64,000 nt of DNA from Dactylonectria macrodidyma (GCA_020744425.1 JAGMUV010000039.1:1-64000); one strand, 5' to 3'. Numbered from the stretch's first letter, positions 10,273 through 22,400 are shown. Made by a program: numbers and translations. The notes: generated by a model from the sequence alone, not told the origin.

Positions 10273-10990
10273 CGACGACGGTCACGGCCAGGGATACCTT
10301 CTCCAGGCTCATCAGGAACTGCAGAGACGCCCAGCTGAGATATCGAGGGAGTCAGGGAGACAGTCTCCCCCGCACGGCGCCGTGAACGATGGTCGCGCTG
10401 TATAGCCACCTGCCTTGCCTTCGCCTCAGCCTTGGAGGCATCATCTTGTGAGTCTTTCCCGCCCTTATGGAACCTAGAAGCCAAGTAAGAGTACTCAGCA
10501 TCAGTTGTGCTGCTTGGGACAGTAGATGGATCAGAATGTGACGCGATTTGATCGGTCGTTGGCTGTACGGTCGGTGAGGGAGCAAGAGTCCGGAAGTTGC
10601 GCAAGCTTTATTGGGTTGGTGGGATTGGCGTCCCCAGCACCACCTGCGGCTGGCTAATTGGCTCTCCGAATAAACTCCTAGCTGTATGAAGTTGCCGTAG
10701 CTTCTCTGGCGATGTAGGCTGGGTTCCGGATCTCTCGTTGGGAGGCGATAGGCCAGCATCTCCGTCGGTTCTCTTCGTGGCAGGTCTGCCAGGTGAGGAT
10801 GGACGAAGTGCAATTTTCCGCAGCGTCTGGAGCACGGCTTTGGATCTAGAATGCTTCATTTGATGAGGGTTAAGAGTCTTATAGACGAGGAAGGCAGAGC
10901 TTACATGGGAAACGCGCTGGTTACGGCAGTCTATGCATTGCTTAGTTTGCCCAGCAGACTGCCTCTTTGCTGTGAAGGCACTCTTGTCAG
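10260..10990 (-). pseudogene. Helitron replicase N-terminal remnant
   Basis: Fragments in two frames. The upstream part has a CIDC zinc-knuckle-like pair followed by a Pro/Arg-rich stretch with RPATKRTD and VVLGTPIP. The same short motifs occur in the Helitron-type protein at 26251-27273, which identifies this as the same low-complexity N-terminal region. It runs directly into helicase sequence near 10265, consistent with a large internal deletion. Confidence 0.6.
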
Positions 10991-11039
10991 ATATTAAGGT
11001 GAATCGTGTGTATTTCTTGATCCTCTCGCAATCGAAGGA

Positions 11040-11170
11040 CCTTTGAGACCTTATATCTTCGACTGGCTCCTTCTAGGACTTGAGTCCTAGAAAGTCCTAG
11101 ATGAAAGTCCTACGATCTAAGTTTAGGACTACAAACTTTAATCCTGAACCTTAATCCTGAAGTTGAGGGT
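11040..11170. repeat. Short AGTCCTA/TAGGACT repeats
   Basis: A cluster of short direct and inverted copies of AGTCCTAG-like and TAATCCTGAA-like words just upstream of the Helitron remnant. Function unknown; possibly terminal or promoter structure of that element. Confidence 0.4.
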
Positions 11171-11595
11171 GTACCCTCCAACATTCAACAACTCTTCGGT
11201 CTCTCCTCCCCACAACGAGCACAAACAACGAAGAGTAAATCATTAGAGAGCTCTTCGGGGTTGAGACCGAAATCCATTACTCAATCAACGAGGCCATATC
11301 GAGACCTGTCGAATTGGGGAGATGAATTGAACGCGTGGTACTGGTACAGTACTGAGTAAACAAACAATTCCAAACGGACGCAAGCTGCCGGCACTCTGCG
11401 TGAACCTTTCAGGGGCCAGCACCCATTGGCCCCACTCTTTTGGTGCCATCAGCCAGTTGCGCGTTGTTTTGCGACTGGCCATACAAAATCTGGACCAATC
11501 AGATTCCGACAAACTTATTTATCCCTGTCTGCACCAAACCCTCATTATTCGGGAAAACTTAAGAACTGATGTAGAGTCAGCCTTCGGCTGAATTA

Positions 11596-12349
11596 GTGGA
11601 CCTCAACTCACAGGTTATTCCTGATCAGACCTTAGTGTAGAGACGGCGTGTTTTAATCCTTGCTTAGCGTGTTAATCCCTGTCACTTGTCTGTCCCGACC
11701 TGTCTGTCCGGAGCCATTCCGGGAGATACATGTCAGGGAAGTTGATGTCGCGGTCGCGGCCGTTGCCATTGTTGAGACCGTGTGGCTAAGGTGGTTCGAT
11801 CTGCTGGTGACTGGGATGTAGATACTATGTAAGGAGCTGTGCTCCTCTCGGACCAGGTTTTAAATCTGGCTTCATGAAAGTTACGTTGTTCATCATCAAG
11901 AACTGTCTCTGGTGGTGATTCCGCACGCGCTAGCAGGCAGTGGGTCAATAACAGCAGGTCACGGGCATCCCGAGGCAGAAATTGTCAAGGACTCATCATC
12001 ACGTATTGAATACGCCGTGCCAAGGCGTCGATCTCGGCCCATAAATTCTGAGCCTGATTAGTGGAAACTCCTCTTGGACTGGAAAAAAGACATGGTGTGA
12101 CGTCACGCAACTTCTAGCCTCAAGCGAGATAAACCCTCCTCACCCATGCTTCATGTTAAACCCTTCCTTCGGGTCACGATACTTGTGGTGAATCCTACCA
12201 GTAGGGTTTGACCTATGCAAGGAACAGCTTCTATCAAGACAACATTATGAACAAATGAGGCGTGGACGCATGTAGAAGTGTCTTCTCTTCTCCTTTTTGT
12301 CAGAAAAAAACAACAAATTACAAGATAGTCTATACCACGGTTGCTGTAC
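11596..12349. other. No gene recognised; short dispersed repeat inside
   Basis: Only spurious small reading frames. At 11826-11853 is a 28-nt hairpin repeat (AGGAGC/GCTCCT stem) with one mismatch to 25927-25954. Confidence 0.5.
11826..11853 (+). repeat. Dispersed hairpin repeat, copy 1
   Basis: Begins TATGTAAGGAGCTGTG and continues with CTCCTCTC. It forms a 6-bp stem with a 3-nt loop. A second copy occurs at 25927-25954. Confidence 0.6.
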
Positions 12350-13605
12350 TCATTCAGCCGGCAGCCAGCCGACTTGCTCCATAGGCCAGCTCAGCCAGAA
12401 ACGTTTCGCAAGTGGCATGCAAGCGTAGATTTCTGACATGAGATGTGTAGGCCAATCTTTTACCATCCAGGCACACTCCAATCGCTTGATCAACACCACA
12501 AAGTATGAAAAGAGTAGCAGCGCCACTGGGTCAGTGGCCTGTACCAGTTTCAGGTAATGATCCGATACACGATGTAACCAGCTGAAGACTGTGTAAGCCG
12601 AGACTTGCGCTGGTTCGTCATGCACCACTGTGTAGCACCTACGCAGAAGCGTGAGAGCTTCCACCAGGCTCTCGCACCGCTCGTCATCCTTCGTGACGTT
12701 GATATCTATGAAGGATGCTAAAGCCTCTAGAGCTTCTTGGACGGATGGATCGAGGGCTTTGACTGGAACTTTGTTCAACTCTAAGCCAGAGAGCGGGAAT
12801 ATTGGGTGCAGCTCCTCGTTCTGGACACTTGCGAAGTCACATGCTTGCTCGATTGACCGAAGTCCGCGAAAAAGTGTCAGCCAGTGCGATGGGCCATTCT
12901 GGTTGAATATAAGCAGCTCTCCTGGGCATGGGCCGAGGGCAAATGTATGCAAGCAAGTTATTGTTGCAAAGAGATAGAGTGCGGCACAGTTTGACTCAGT
13001 GACGCGTGAGAGAAGCGGCGAGGCAAGCCTCAGGGCCTCTTCCCAATGCACATTAGCCTTGTCCAACAGGCCAGCAGGCATGTCTCTCTCAAGCTGGTAC
13101 TTCATGTGACGTAGGTGCAACGCGCCTAGAGTAATGACTGCGTGGAGAAGAAACTGGTGTCTAAAAGACAGCCTCGGGACTGTAACGCTCCAGAAGTATT
13201 GGGTGGCTTGCTCGTTACTGAAACTCTTAGATGTGACATGGCAAAAATGATGAAACAGCTCAAAATCCCCCACATCTAGACTGGTTGCACAGCACCGGAC
13301 GGATGCTGCCACACACGCCGTCGAAGCTGGGCTGGAAGCAGTGCTCTGGTTTGTGCCAAGACTGCACACCAGCGATCGCCTGACGCAGTTGGTGCAAGCC
13401 GGCTTTTGCTCATCGCACTGGAGATTTGGACCAAAGAATTAGCTTGAATCATTTTGGAACGCAGGTCGACTCGACTGCCGGGTTAGGCGTTCGTTACCTT
13501 GATCCTCCTTTTTTTGCAGAACGTGCATCCATGACGTGACTTTCTATGGGCCCTTCGGTGGACGACTTTACCACCTTGGTCAGTAGGTGGGGTATTCTCA
13601 TTCAT
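12350..13605 (-). CDS. Zn2Cys6 transcription factor, sterol-uptake-regulator type
   Basis: Two exons, 13498-13605 and 12350-13417, separated by an 80-nt GT-AG intron; product 391 residues. Exon 1 ends and exon 2 begins inside the zinc cluster. Joined, it reads GCTFCKKRRIK then CDEQKPACTNCVRRSLVC, a perfect CX2CX6CX6CX2CX6C cluster near residues 27-54. The rest resembles the C-terminal regulatory region of Upc2-like fungal factors (FELFHHFCH, then YFWSVTVPRLSF). The ATG at 13605 is the first in frame with the cluster. It is expected to be a nuclear DNA-binding regulator. Targets are unknown; the SDR gene at 15006 is a neighbour on the opposite strand. Confidence 0.88.
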
Positions 13606-14880
13606 GGAACTGAGAGCCGCGTGGAACAACTACAGGCTGTAGGTAGAGACAGACGTGTCAAAGAAGAAGTAAGCGGGCTATACGAAGAATACGCTCCTCG
13701 CGGGTCCAAGGCCTAGAATAAGTAGTGTTAAAATTAAGTTTGGGCTAAGGATGTAGCAAAACGGGGCTAAGACGGCTTGACCTTGGACCAATCCAATGAC
13801 GCCGCCAAAGTCCAGGACCCGTTAGGATCCACCACAATTTGGCGAATACGTTGTTATACGTCTTGATACGCGCAATACGCACCCAAGACCGTCCGTGCGC
13901 AGGGAACAACCAGATCGGCGAGTCCCCACCCAGGCTATGGATATCTTCCGAATAAGCGTGTCCCTCTTTTTAGCATAGCTAGCTCTTCAAGGTCCACACC
14001 TAAGACCCTGAGATTTTCTCAGTTTACGTCTCATTACGCCGAATTAACAAGGGCCGAGTCTTTTCTTCCAGATTGTACCTATTGCGTGCGGCAGGGTAAC
14101 TCGGCAGTCAAGTGCCGTCGGGCTTTTTCAGAACCCAGAAGCTTCCCCGTTTCGCAACCGGCGAAACCTTCTCGCCGACTCTCGAGCTTAATCTCAAGCC
14201 ACATGACGTTTTAGGGGTAGAGCGCCTAAGCCCGAGCCGGCGTCGGGAGAGTTCTTAGCGGAGTTTGAGATACGGACAGACTTGGTCTCGACTCGGCCTT
14301 ATGACAAAGCGTTCCTTCACTTCCAAACTTAGCTCCACTAGAACGCTCCTCTTCCATTCTTTCAATGTCTGGGGGGCACCAGGCCGAGAGTGCTGACTAC
14401 CGTGCGAACGTACCCAAATCGCTGCCGCCCATGACTCCTGAGAAGTCTCCATGCCGTGGAGTTTGCTGCTCTGTTCCTGTGCTCAAGGCTCGATGACAGC
14501 TTGAGCCATAGTCTCCGAGAGGACATTGGTTTGTTTATTTGCTGATGCAACGGCGTATCTTGCCATTTGGATAAGAACCAGCGGTAATGTACTAATACAA
14601 TACTTCCAGATACTAGTCAGCGGATCTTCGAGCCCGGTATTTATAATCAAGCTTTTACTTTGCCGCAGAAGACATCACAAAGCCGAACTACGAGCAACTA
14701 CTACGTTAAAACGCCGGTCCGGCCAGGTAACTTATCAGAAGTAGACTAGCCTACAACATTTCACGCGGACGAAGATAGTCCGCCAGTCCATAATCGACTC
14801 TCAACCTCGGACATCCAGCCCGCAGAGGTGCGCAGTCACGCAAAACCACGTGGTATGGCGAGACTGGATCCCTATCTCGC
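13606..14880. other. Intergenic, no gene recognised
   Basis: 1.27 kb between two divergent genes. Small frames only, none with domain resemblance. It presumably carries both promoters. Confidence 0.55.
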
Positions 14881-14887
14881 TATAAAA
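14881..14887 (+). promoter_or_regulatory. TATA box of the SDR gene
   Basis: TATAAAA lies 119 bp upstream of the ATG at 15006, and a second TATAAAA follows about 10 bp further on. Confidence 0.6.
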
Positions 14888-15005
14888 GTGTATAAAACCA
14901 GACAGCATCACCCCCCGAGTTACCGAATGCACATTCCAACCGCAACAGTCTTCGAACCTGCTCTCTCCACCAATTTCTGCTCAGCCCGAATCAGCACCCA
15001 ATTAC

Positions 15006-15831
15006 ATGGCCATGGCACCCAACAAGAGGATCATTCTCGTCACCGGTCAGTACCATTTTCGTCAAATGCCAGTCTTCTGTTGGCTTACTCTTAGCTTTCC
15101 CAGGCGCCAACTCCGGCATTGGCTATGACACCTCCTACGCCCTCGCCAATGACTCGCCAGACAACCACGTCATCATGGGTGCCCGTTCCAGCGCCAAGGG
15201 CCTTGCAGCTCTCAACGAGATCCAGGCACGTAAGCCTGCCGGTACACTCAGCTTCCTCGAGCTCGACATCACCTCCGACGAGTCCATTAAGGCTGCCGTG
15301 CAGAAACTGGCGTCCGACTTTGTCATCCTCGACGTACTCGTCAACAACGCCGGCATCTCCGGCAAGGAAGAAGTCTCGCGCGAGAACTTCCACACCGTCT
15401 TCGATACCAACGTCTTCGGCACCATGCTGCTGACCCAGGCCCTGGAGCCTCTGCTGCGGAAGTCCCTCGATCCTCGGATCATCAACGTCTCCTCGACCCT
15501 CGGCTCCATCACGCTGCGGAACGATCACTCGTCCGCATACACCCAGGTTACAGGTGAGACGTACCGCGTCAGCAAGGCGGCTCTGAATATGATTACCGGG
15601 ATTCAGGCCTATCAGTACAAGAAATGGGAGCACCCAGCGAAGGTCTGGTCGTTTTGCCCTGGGTTCGTGGTCACCAACTTGACTGGGGAGGAGGATAGGC
15701 AGAACAGGATTGACCAGGGGGCGGAGTCGTCGGAGACGAGTGCCCAGGGGATAACGGAGATTGTAAGGGGTGATAGGGACGGCGAGGTGAACCAGTTATT
15801 GACCAAGCGAGGTGAAGTCTTCCCTTGGTAA
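15006..15831 (+). CDS. Short-chain dehydrogenase/reductase
   Basis: Two exons, 15006-15045 and 15104-15831, with a 58-nt GT-AG intron falling inside the cofactor motif. The spliced product is 255 residues. Joined, it gives TGANSGIG (NAD(P)-binding glycine motif, ~13-20), NNAGISG, NVSST with the catalytic Ser, and TYRVSK with catalytic Tyr and Lys (YxxxK). CPGFVVTNLTG follows, as in classical SDRs. The family reduces or oxidises carbonyl/alcohol substrates with NAD(P)H in the cytosol; the sequence does not tell the substrate. A second in-frame Met lies two codons downstream. A TATA box precedes it. Confidence 0.92.
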
Positions 15832-16423
15832 ATCTGGGGTCCGCAAACGGGTCGTTCAAGGCCACGGCGGACGGACAAGTCAGCTCCAATGAGTATGAAT
15901 GAATTACTCTATGACTACAGAAGGGGTTTGGTACGGCCGTGGTGATATCTCCCTCAGAGCTTCTTGCCGAGGACCCGAGGCGATACAGTCCCTCGGGTGG
16001 CGTTGCAGAAGTTCCATGTTAGTCCGTTATTCATGCGAGGCCTCAGTTGCGCCCGGAACCCCTGTCACTCAGGTACTAGATGCCCCCTACTCTGGACTTG
16101 GCCGAGATGGTGACTGAAACTCGCAGCAGTGTCTTCTTTCTCATTGGACCAGAACCCCTCTGTTGTACGTGGAGGTCCATTCAGCCCGACTCTCAAGTGG
16201 TGGTAGCGCTCAACGTCCGGAGTGACCGATGCGGTCAGCCAAGAAAACCCACCGAGCCGCAACTCAACAGGGGTCTATCTCAGACGACAGATCAACCGGA
16301 CGCGGTAGCACTAAGCAGGATTACAAGCAGAGTGGGCGGTATGGAGGGAGATGTATGCATGGTTCTCAAACTCACACAAATTGTTACGGCGCATGGCACG
16401 CGGTGAAGATTCAGACATGCCAT
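15832..16423. other. Intergenic, no gene recognised
   Basis: Only short unconvincing frames on both strands. Confidence 0.5.
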
Positions 16424-16702
16424 TCAACTGGTTAGCCATGCTTGGAGAACAGCCAGCGAGTTCAGCAGGCCCATGGATGGGATCATCGGACACCAGGCGC
16501 CAATGACCACCAACCGAGCCTTGGTCCCGCCTTCTGGGTATTCGAGAATATCGCCGTCGAGAGTCTGGTCTGACGCAGTGTTTACGAACTGATCTTTAAC
16601 GGGTTGTCCACTCTTCTGAGGCGTGACATCATCAGTAGGAGTCAGAAACTCTGGCATCATTCGTTCAATATGAGATGACGGTTTCTGTGGTCTAAAACTC
16701 AT
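16424..16702 (-). pseudogene. MFS carboxylate-type transporter, N-terminal fragment
   Basis: A 92-codon frame ending in YPEGGTKARLVVIGAW and then MGLLNSLAVLQAWL. This is the N-terminal tail and first membrane segment of fungal monocarboxylate-transporter-like MFS proteins. The frame stops immediately afterwards and I find none of the other eleven helices downstream, so it is a truncated copy. It belongs to the same broad family as the intact transporter at 30734. Confidence 0.5.
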
Positions 16703-17663
16703 TGTTTAGAGGAGATGGAGACTGGTTCATGGCCAGAAAGGGAAACAAACAAACACACCTTATTCAAAGTGTATTGAAGGATATGTATCATGACCAGTTC
16801 ATTCCACCCTTGGTCTTAGTCAATTAGAGTCCTAAGATGCGGGCATCGTGGTCCATTGTCATGTGCTACATCTTCAGGGGGAGTTCCAGGATACCATTTG
16901 GAATCATTTGTCTTTTCAATGCGGATGCGCATCGTCAATTGGCATTTATGCACGCCTGAATTTCCTTTTAAAGCTAAAATAGGAAATAATTGACGGAAAT
17001 TTGGCAGTACAGCGACCAATGCTGATTAATGTCTAGTCGGTTTAATGACTTGTGGGACCGGCTCAGCCAGGTGTATCCGCTGTGAATGCTGAGGTAAGGG
17101 TAAGTCCATCCGAGGCTCGGACTTGGTTTCCTCGCCAACAACGCCCCTAGCCTGTGGTAGGTCACCAAAGTTTGGTCACTCTCAACAACTATCCCAGCAA
17201 TTATCCATGCGACTGAAGCAATGACAAAGATTGCGTCACCCAACGTCCAGCAGCTCAAGCCGCGTCCAAAGATCCGTGTGAAAGTCGCATTTCTAAGGCA
17301 TGCCTCAAAGGCTGTGGCCGTCAAATCCACCATTACTGGAGCGATTATGAGTGTCTTTCTGAGTGATCAAATCATGAGGTGTACACAGGTGAATCCAGTA
17401 GAACCAATGTCACAATTTTCCCAAAGATCAACTAGCTGCCGGTGTCGTCTGTAACTGAGTTTTCCAACTGGTTTCGGATCTCCATGCTGATGACGCCTTC
17501 TCTTAGCTTCTCGGACTTCATTGCTGGGGATATCCTTTTGGTGGGGTCGCTGTGCCGCATTAACCGTCTGCGGATGAGAAGGCAAGCAAGTCCGAGAGGA
17601 TCCCACTTTTGGTTAGGAACGAGTTTTCGAGTCTGGGGGGCCGGCTCAATCTTACGCCGCCCT
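16703..17663. other. Degenerate region, possible membrane-protein scrap
   Basis: A minus-strand frame at 16974-17333 has one hydrophobic segment (LGDAIFVIASVAWIIAG) loosely like the rhodopsin-type integral membrane proteins of fungi, but it is too short to name. Nothing else is supported. Confidence 0.3.
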
Positions 17664-17930
17664 TCAAATCACTTTGAGAACCTTGGATGCCAAATCATCC
17701 AATTGTGCCTTGTCTAAGCCATCTAAATACTTGTTTTGAATGAATGTGGCTCCCGAGTTGGTCAAGTTTACCCATGGACACACGAGCAAGGCTGCTCTTG
17801 GCCGAGGAAGCCCCTGTTGACTGAGAGCTACAAGGCAGGATATGGCTAGATGGCCGCCTGCGGAATCGCCTCCCACAATGATGTTCTTAGATTGCCTTGA
17901 CTCTATGAGGCATCGTATCTGATTGATTCT
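17664..17930 (-). pseudogene. Alpha/beta hydrolase (HSL-type) fragment
   Basis: Contains IIVGGDSAGGHLAI, the nucleophile elbow GDSAGG of hormone-sensitive-lipase-type hydrolases, then LVCPWVNL. The oxyanion HGGG region should lie upstream but the sequence ends at the Tc1-like element boundary near 17933. The C-terminal catalytic Asp/His region is also absent. It is a fragment, probably truncated by the transposon insertion or by an associated deletion. Confidence 0.65.
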
Positions 17931-17940
17931 TTAAGGCTGC

Positions 17941-18328
17941 CTAGTCAATTGCGTGCCAAGCTTCCTTTGCCGCTTTAACAAGCTGTCTTAAAGTCTCTTC
18001 TGTATCAGGAGCTGTTTCAAGCTCTGGATGTATGCGATAAATCTCAGCCTTCATTAACGCCCACAAGTTCTCAATTGGATTGAGGTCTGGCGAAAAAGGC
18101 GGCCAAATCATGACATTAACCCCGAGCTCTTGCATCAGCTGCTTGACGATCCTAGCTGTATGTGACGAGGCGTTATCATGCATAAAGATATCATCTGGAT
18201 CAAGGAAATCCGGTAGAACGGCAGAATATAGATCAATGATATGTAAGGCATTGACGCTGCCGTCAAGGGCCATCAAGCCAGTACGACTTTCAGGCCTAAT
18301 AAAGGCAGCCCAAAACATCTGCTGAACC
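17941..18328 (-). pseudogene. Tc1-like transposase, C-terminal part
   Basis: Continuation of the transposase that starts at 24406. It contains the second and third catalytic positions: FMHDNASSHTARIV, and WPPFSPDLNPIENLW with exactly 34 residues between Asp and Glu, the DD34E signature of Tc1 elements. In frame with 24156-24406 once the Copia insertion and one CCTCC copy are removed. Confidence 0.85.
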
Positions 18329-18333
18329 CCTCC

Positions 18334-18486
18334 TGTTGAAATGAGAAGATTCAAGTTGCTTGATTCATCCTAAATGTGCAGTAAGGGAACCACTGTTTAT
18401 ATACAGGCACGGTCTCTTGTGGAACATTCCACCTTCTTCCACACCTTGCCACCGACTTGGTCGCCTCACACTTGTGATCTCCAACA
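18334..18486 (-). repeat. Copia 1 3' LTR
   Basis: 153 bp, plus-strand ends TGTTGAAATG and CTCCAACA. Identical to 24003-24155. Confidence 0.95.
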
Positions 18487-18768
18487 CTCCCACTCGAGCA
18501 AGACGGTGGGTACTTAGACTATCTAAGATCTCAGCAGTCTCATTAAAACCTTAAAACACCTTCGTGGGTGAAAGAGGAAAGAGTACTGCTGGACCCATCA
18601 AGGCTCAACACAGTCCTGGGCGCGTGGGGAATATTGTCTTAGATATGGCAAGGCTCCCACTGCAGCCCATCTCTGTGTCGTCCCCAATGAGCGCTGTATG
18701 CGCCTCTCATACTTCCCGGCTTCGGTCCACTCGATACAGCCCCCGAGCCTTTGAGTTCGTCTTTTGCC

Positions 18769-19266
18769 GGATCCATCCCGCCGTGTTAGCAGCGGTCTCG
18801 GCCGCGTTAGCAGCCTCTGGTCCTTGGTGCTCGTTGGCAGTGACTGCGGCTGCTAGCAGTACCAAGGTCCATGGTCCAGTTCGGGACTTGCAACCCATGC
18901 AGCTTTCCTTCCCGGCTTTGGTCCACTGTGTACAGCCCCCAAAGCCTTCGGGTCGTCTTTTGCCAGATTTTTAGGAGACTTGGTCCGGTCGGGAATTGCA
19001 ACCCATGCAGCTTTAAGTCGTCTTTTGCCGGATCCATTGCGCCGTGTTAGCAGCGCTCCCGGCCGTGTTAGCAGCCTCGGGCCCTTGGTGCTCGTTGGCG
19101 ATCACTGCGGCTGCTAGCAGTACCAAGGTCCATGGTCCAGTTCGGGACTTGCAACCCATGCAGCTTTCCTTCCCGGCTTTGGTCCACTGTGTACAGCCCC
19201 CAAAGCCTTCGGGTCGTCTTTTGCCAGATTTTTAGGAGACTTGGTCCGGTCGGGAATTGCAACCCA
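18769..19266. repeat. ~262-bp tandem duplication in the Copia 3' region
   Basis: 18769-19014 and 19031-19266 are highly similar at an offset of 262 bp. A diverged partial third copy is visible at about 18705-18768. It lies between the gag-pol stop and the 3' LTR. The small reading frames across it are by-products of the duplication. Confidence 0.85.
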
Positions 19267-19454
19267 TGCGGCCTGGCCCTTACTGGCCTTCTGGCGGTGG
19301 TTGGAGTGAGTTGGACGAGCTGCCATTGTATGTGATGATCGGGTAGTAGACTCCCACTGGATCCTCGCGCAGTGGGCTGGGGTAACATGTGTAGAATGTG
19401 TTCCAGAAATCGCACAGCTTCGTAGCGTGGATCCCCTTTCTGGCCCGAATAGCT

Positions 19455-22400
19455 TTACTCGTCCGGTCCGACAACTCCCAGAGCCTTCCGGAACAACTGA
19501 AAACGATCCTTGGGAAGTGCTTTTGTGAGTCCATCAGCTACTTGTTTGTCGGTGGGGATATAGTTCATCTCAACTTCTCCGCTGGCCGTCTTTTCTCGCA
19601 CAAAGTGCTCCTGAATTGCAATGTGCTTTGTGCGGGAGTGGTATTGGGGGTTCTTAGCCATTGCTATAGCCCCTTGGTTGTCTCCGTAGATAATTGTGGC
19701 AGCGATTTGGTCTGTAGCGTTTAGACCTCCCAGTAGTTCTTTTAGCAGGGTTCGCAACCAGATGGCTTCCTTGGTTGCCTGTGTCTGCCCCATGTATTCA
19801 GCTTCGCAGGTAGACAGCGCCACGGATTGTTGTCGCTTTGCGGCCCAGCTTATCGCACCGCTGCCAACGTTGAAGATGTATCCCGCAGTGGATCTTCGAG
19901 TCTCGGTGTCTCCAGCCCAGTCCGAGTCCGTGTAGCCCGTCAACGGGCGAAGCTCTCCTTGGAACTCGAGCTTGAATTCGCATGTTCCTCGTAGGTACCT
20001 CATTATGCGCTTCACTGCCGCTTCGTGGGCCTTGGTGGGCTTTGCGAGATAGCGGCTGCATAGGGACACGCCGAATGCAATGTCTGGTCTGGTCCCTAGC
20101 ATTGCGTACATCAGACATCCGATTGCCTTAGCGTACCAGTGCTTGCGGTCTGAGTGAGTTTCGGCGTCGTCAAGGGCGGGTTCTAGCTTCGCTGTTGCCA
20201 CTGGGGTCGCAGTCGGTTTGGAGTCCCATAGTCCAAATTCCTTCAGGACTTTCTCAATGTATCCCTTTTGCGAGAGGCTCAGTCTTCGCTGTCTGCGGTT
20301 CCGAGTAATGGTCATCCCTAGGTAGAAATGGCAAGGCCCAAGGTCTGTCATGCTGAATCGCTGGTTGAGGCTTCGTTTGATCGTCTCGATGTCCCCTTTC
20401 GATGGTCCTGCGATGAGCAGGTCGTCCACGTAAACGGCAATGTAGGTTTGGCCTTTAACGAAGACACCCATGTCGGAAACGAGAGGCTGGAATCCCTGTT
20501 CTTGGAGGAATAACGAGAGAGTCTGGTACCATATTCTAGGTGATTGCTTCAACCCATATAAGGCTTTTCGCAGTTTCCAGACTCTTCCGGTCCCGTCATC
20601 GAAGCACTCTGGCTGCCCAACGTAGATCTCTTCGTCGATATTCCCGTAGAGAAAAGCAGTTTTGACGTCCATTTGTTCGAGCTCAAGGTCAAGCGCTGCG
20701 GCTATAGCGAAGATTGCCTTGTAGGTCATAGGCTTGACGACTGAGGCAAACGTCTCGTTGTAGTCGATTCCTTCTTGTTGCTCGAAGCCTCGGACCACGT
20801 AGCGTGCTTTAAACCGCAGGATTTCTCCATTCGCTCCCCTCTTGAGTTTGAATACCCACTTGCCCCTCAGTGCCTTCCGGTTCGGTGGCAGCTTTGCCAA
20901 GGTGTAGACTCCGTTCTCCTCAATGGAGTCCATCTCGGCAGTCATTCCCTTGAACCAGTTCTCCCACTGAAGGGAATCTTGGGCTTCCTTTATCGTTCGA
21001 GGTTCCGCCTCGTCTTCCAAGGAAGCCGCAAGATTGACGTGGGCGCACACGAGGTTTGTGAGAGTATTGGTTCCTAAGAGCAGGTACCTTGAAGGAAGCT
21101 TTGCCTTGGTCGATCTCTGCGAGACCCGGAGCTCTTCGTCCCGGTCTATCGCCGCGGCCGGGTCATGTTGAGGCTCGGATGTTCGTACATGAATAGTGTC
21201 TGCTTCATCCTCCGACATAATTTCCTCAACCTGTGGCGTGGCATCGTGTTGTGGCGGAGCTCCTTTCTTGGGTGAAAGTTCTAACTCTGGATACAAGGTG
21301 GGTCCCTCGCTTCTCGTTCTCTTTGATCCAGTAGGTGTTCCTGTTGCCTCGTGGAAGCTGGATTCGTCGAAGATGACATTGTTAGCGATGAAGACTCGAT
21401 TGTTGTTGTCTACAACAATGTAGTTACTGGAGCCTTGATATCCAAGAAGCCGACACTGAATCGTCTTTGCACGCAGCTTTTGTCTTTTGGCGGATGGCAA
21501 TATTGCCCATCCATTCGCTCCAATAACGCGGAGGTGAGAGATGTCTGGCTTGTCTCCGAACCACGCCTCATAGGGTGTCTTGTTCAGGGTCTTGCTAGGG
21601 CTCCTGTTCCGTATATACACGGCCGCGTAGAGGATATAGGGCCAGAGCTTTCGCGGCAGATTTGATCGCTCAAGTGTAGGTGTAACCTTTTCTTGGAGCA
21701 CTCGATTAAATGCCTCTGCAATCCCATTCTGCTCATGCTGATCGGTCGCGGTATAGTAAATGCTGATGCCCTTGTTGTCGCAGAGGATGCATAGCTGGTC
21801 ACTGCGGTTTTCGCCACCTTGGTCGACATGGAGGTAATGGCACCGACGTTCCGGCCGCTCGTACGTATCGAGGAGATATTTGAAACACCTTGTGAACTCG
21901 GACTTTTCTTTGACTGCGTATGCCCAGCCCATGCGGGTAAAGTCGTCGACGAAGACAACCCAATATCGTGAGCCGTCATAGGCTGTGTCTGGAAATGGTC
22001 CTGCGATGTCCGCGTGGACGCATTCCAGCGGGTACGTTCCTTTCCGGATTGACTTTCGGTGTGGCCGTTCTTTCTGTTTTCCGACTATGCAAGGTTCGCA
22101 GTTTTGTCCACGTAGAATCGGATGAATGCCATGCGCCATTGCCTTCAGGGCCTTGATTCCGTTCTCGCTTAGGTGTCCAAGTCTTTCGTGCCATATTTGA
22201 AGTTCGGGGTCACTAATGGTGAGTGACGCTAAGGCAGCATTGATCGCTTCGTCTGGTTGGTCCACGACATAGATCCCTGATCGTACGGTTGCTGTCAGGA
22301 TTACTCGGTTGTCGTGCGTCACCTTGGCTTGGTTGTTGGCGAAAGAGATTTTTGCCCCCTTCCTGGTTAAAGCAGATATCGAGACAAGGTTGACACGCCC

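Larger units (their letters stand above)
9430..11595 (-). mobile_element. Deleted Helitron/Helentron-type element A
   Basis: Contains the C-terminal part of a PIF1-like Helitron helicase (9555-10272) joined to a Helitron N-terminal region (10260-10990); the Rep domain and most of the helicase are missing. Near the left end is CAGCCGAAGGCTG (from ~9508) and near the right end CAGCCTTCGGCTG (11579-11591), an inverted pair of self-complementary hairpins like those at Helentron ends. A small hairpin CGTAG/CTACG followed by CTAG near 9430 may be the 3' terminus. Boundaries are approximate. Confidence 0.55.

Noticed and set aside
15091..15633. 180-codon minus-strand frame opposite the SDR gene
   Set aside because: Antisense to a complete SDR with all catalytic motifs; GC-rich codon bias explains the long shadow.
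18564..19534. Paired frames in the Copia 3' repeats
   Set aside because: Both strands are open because of the repeat composition; there is no start context or domain.
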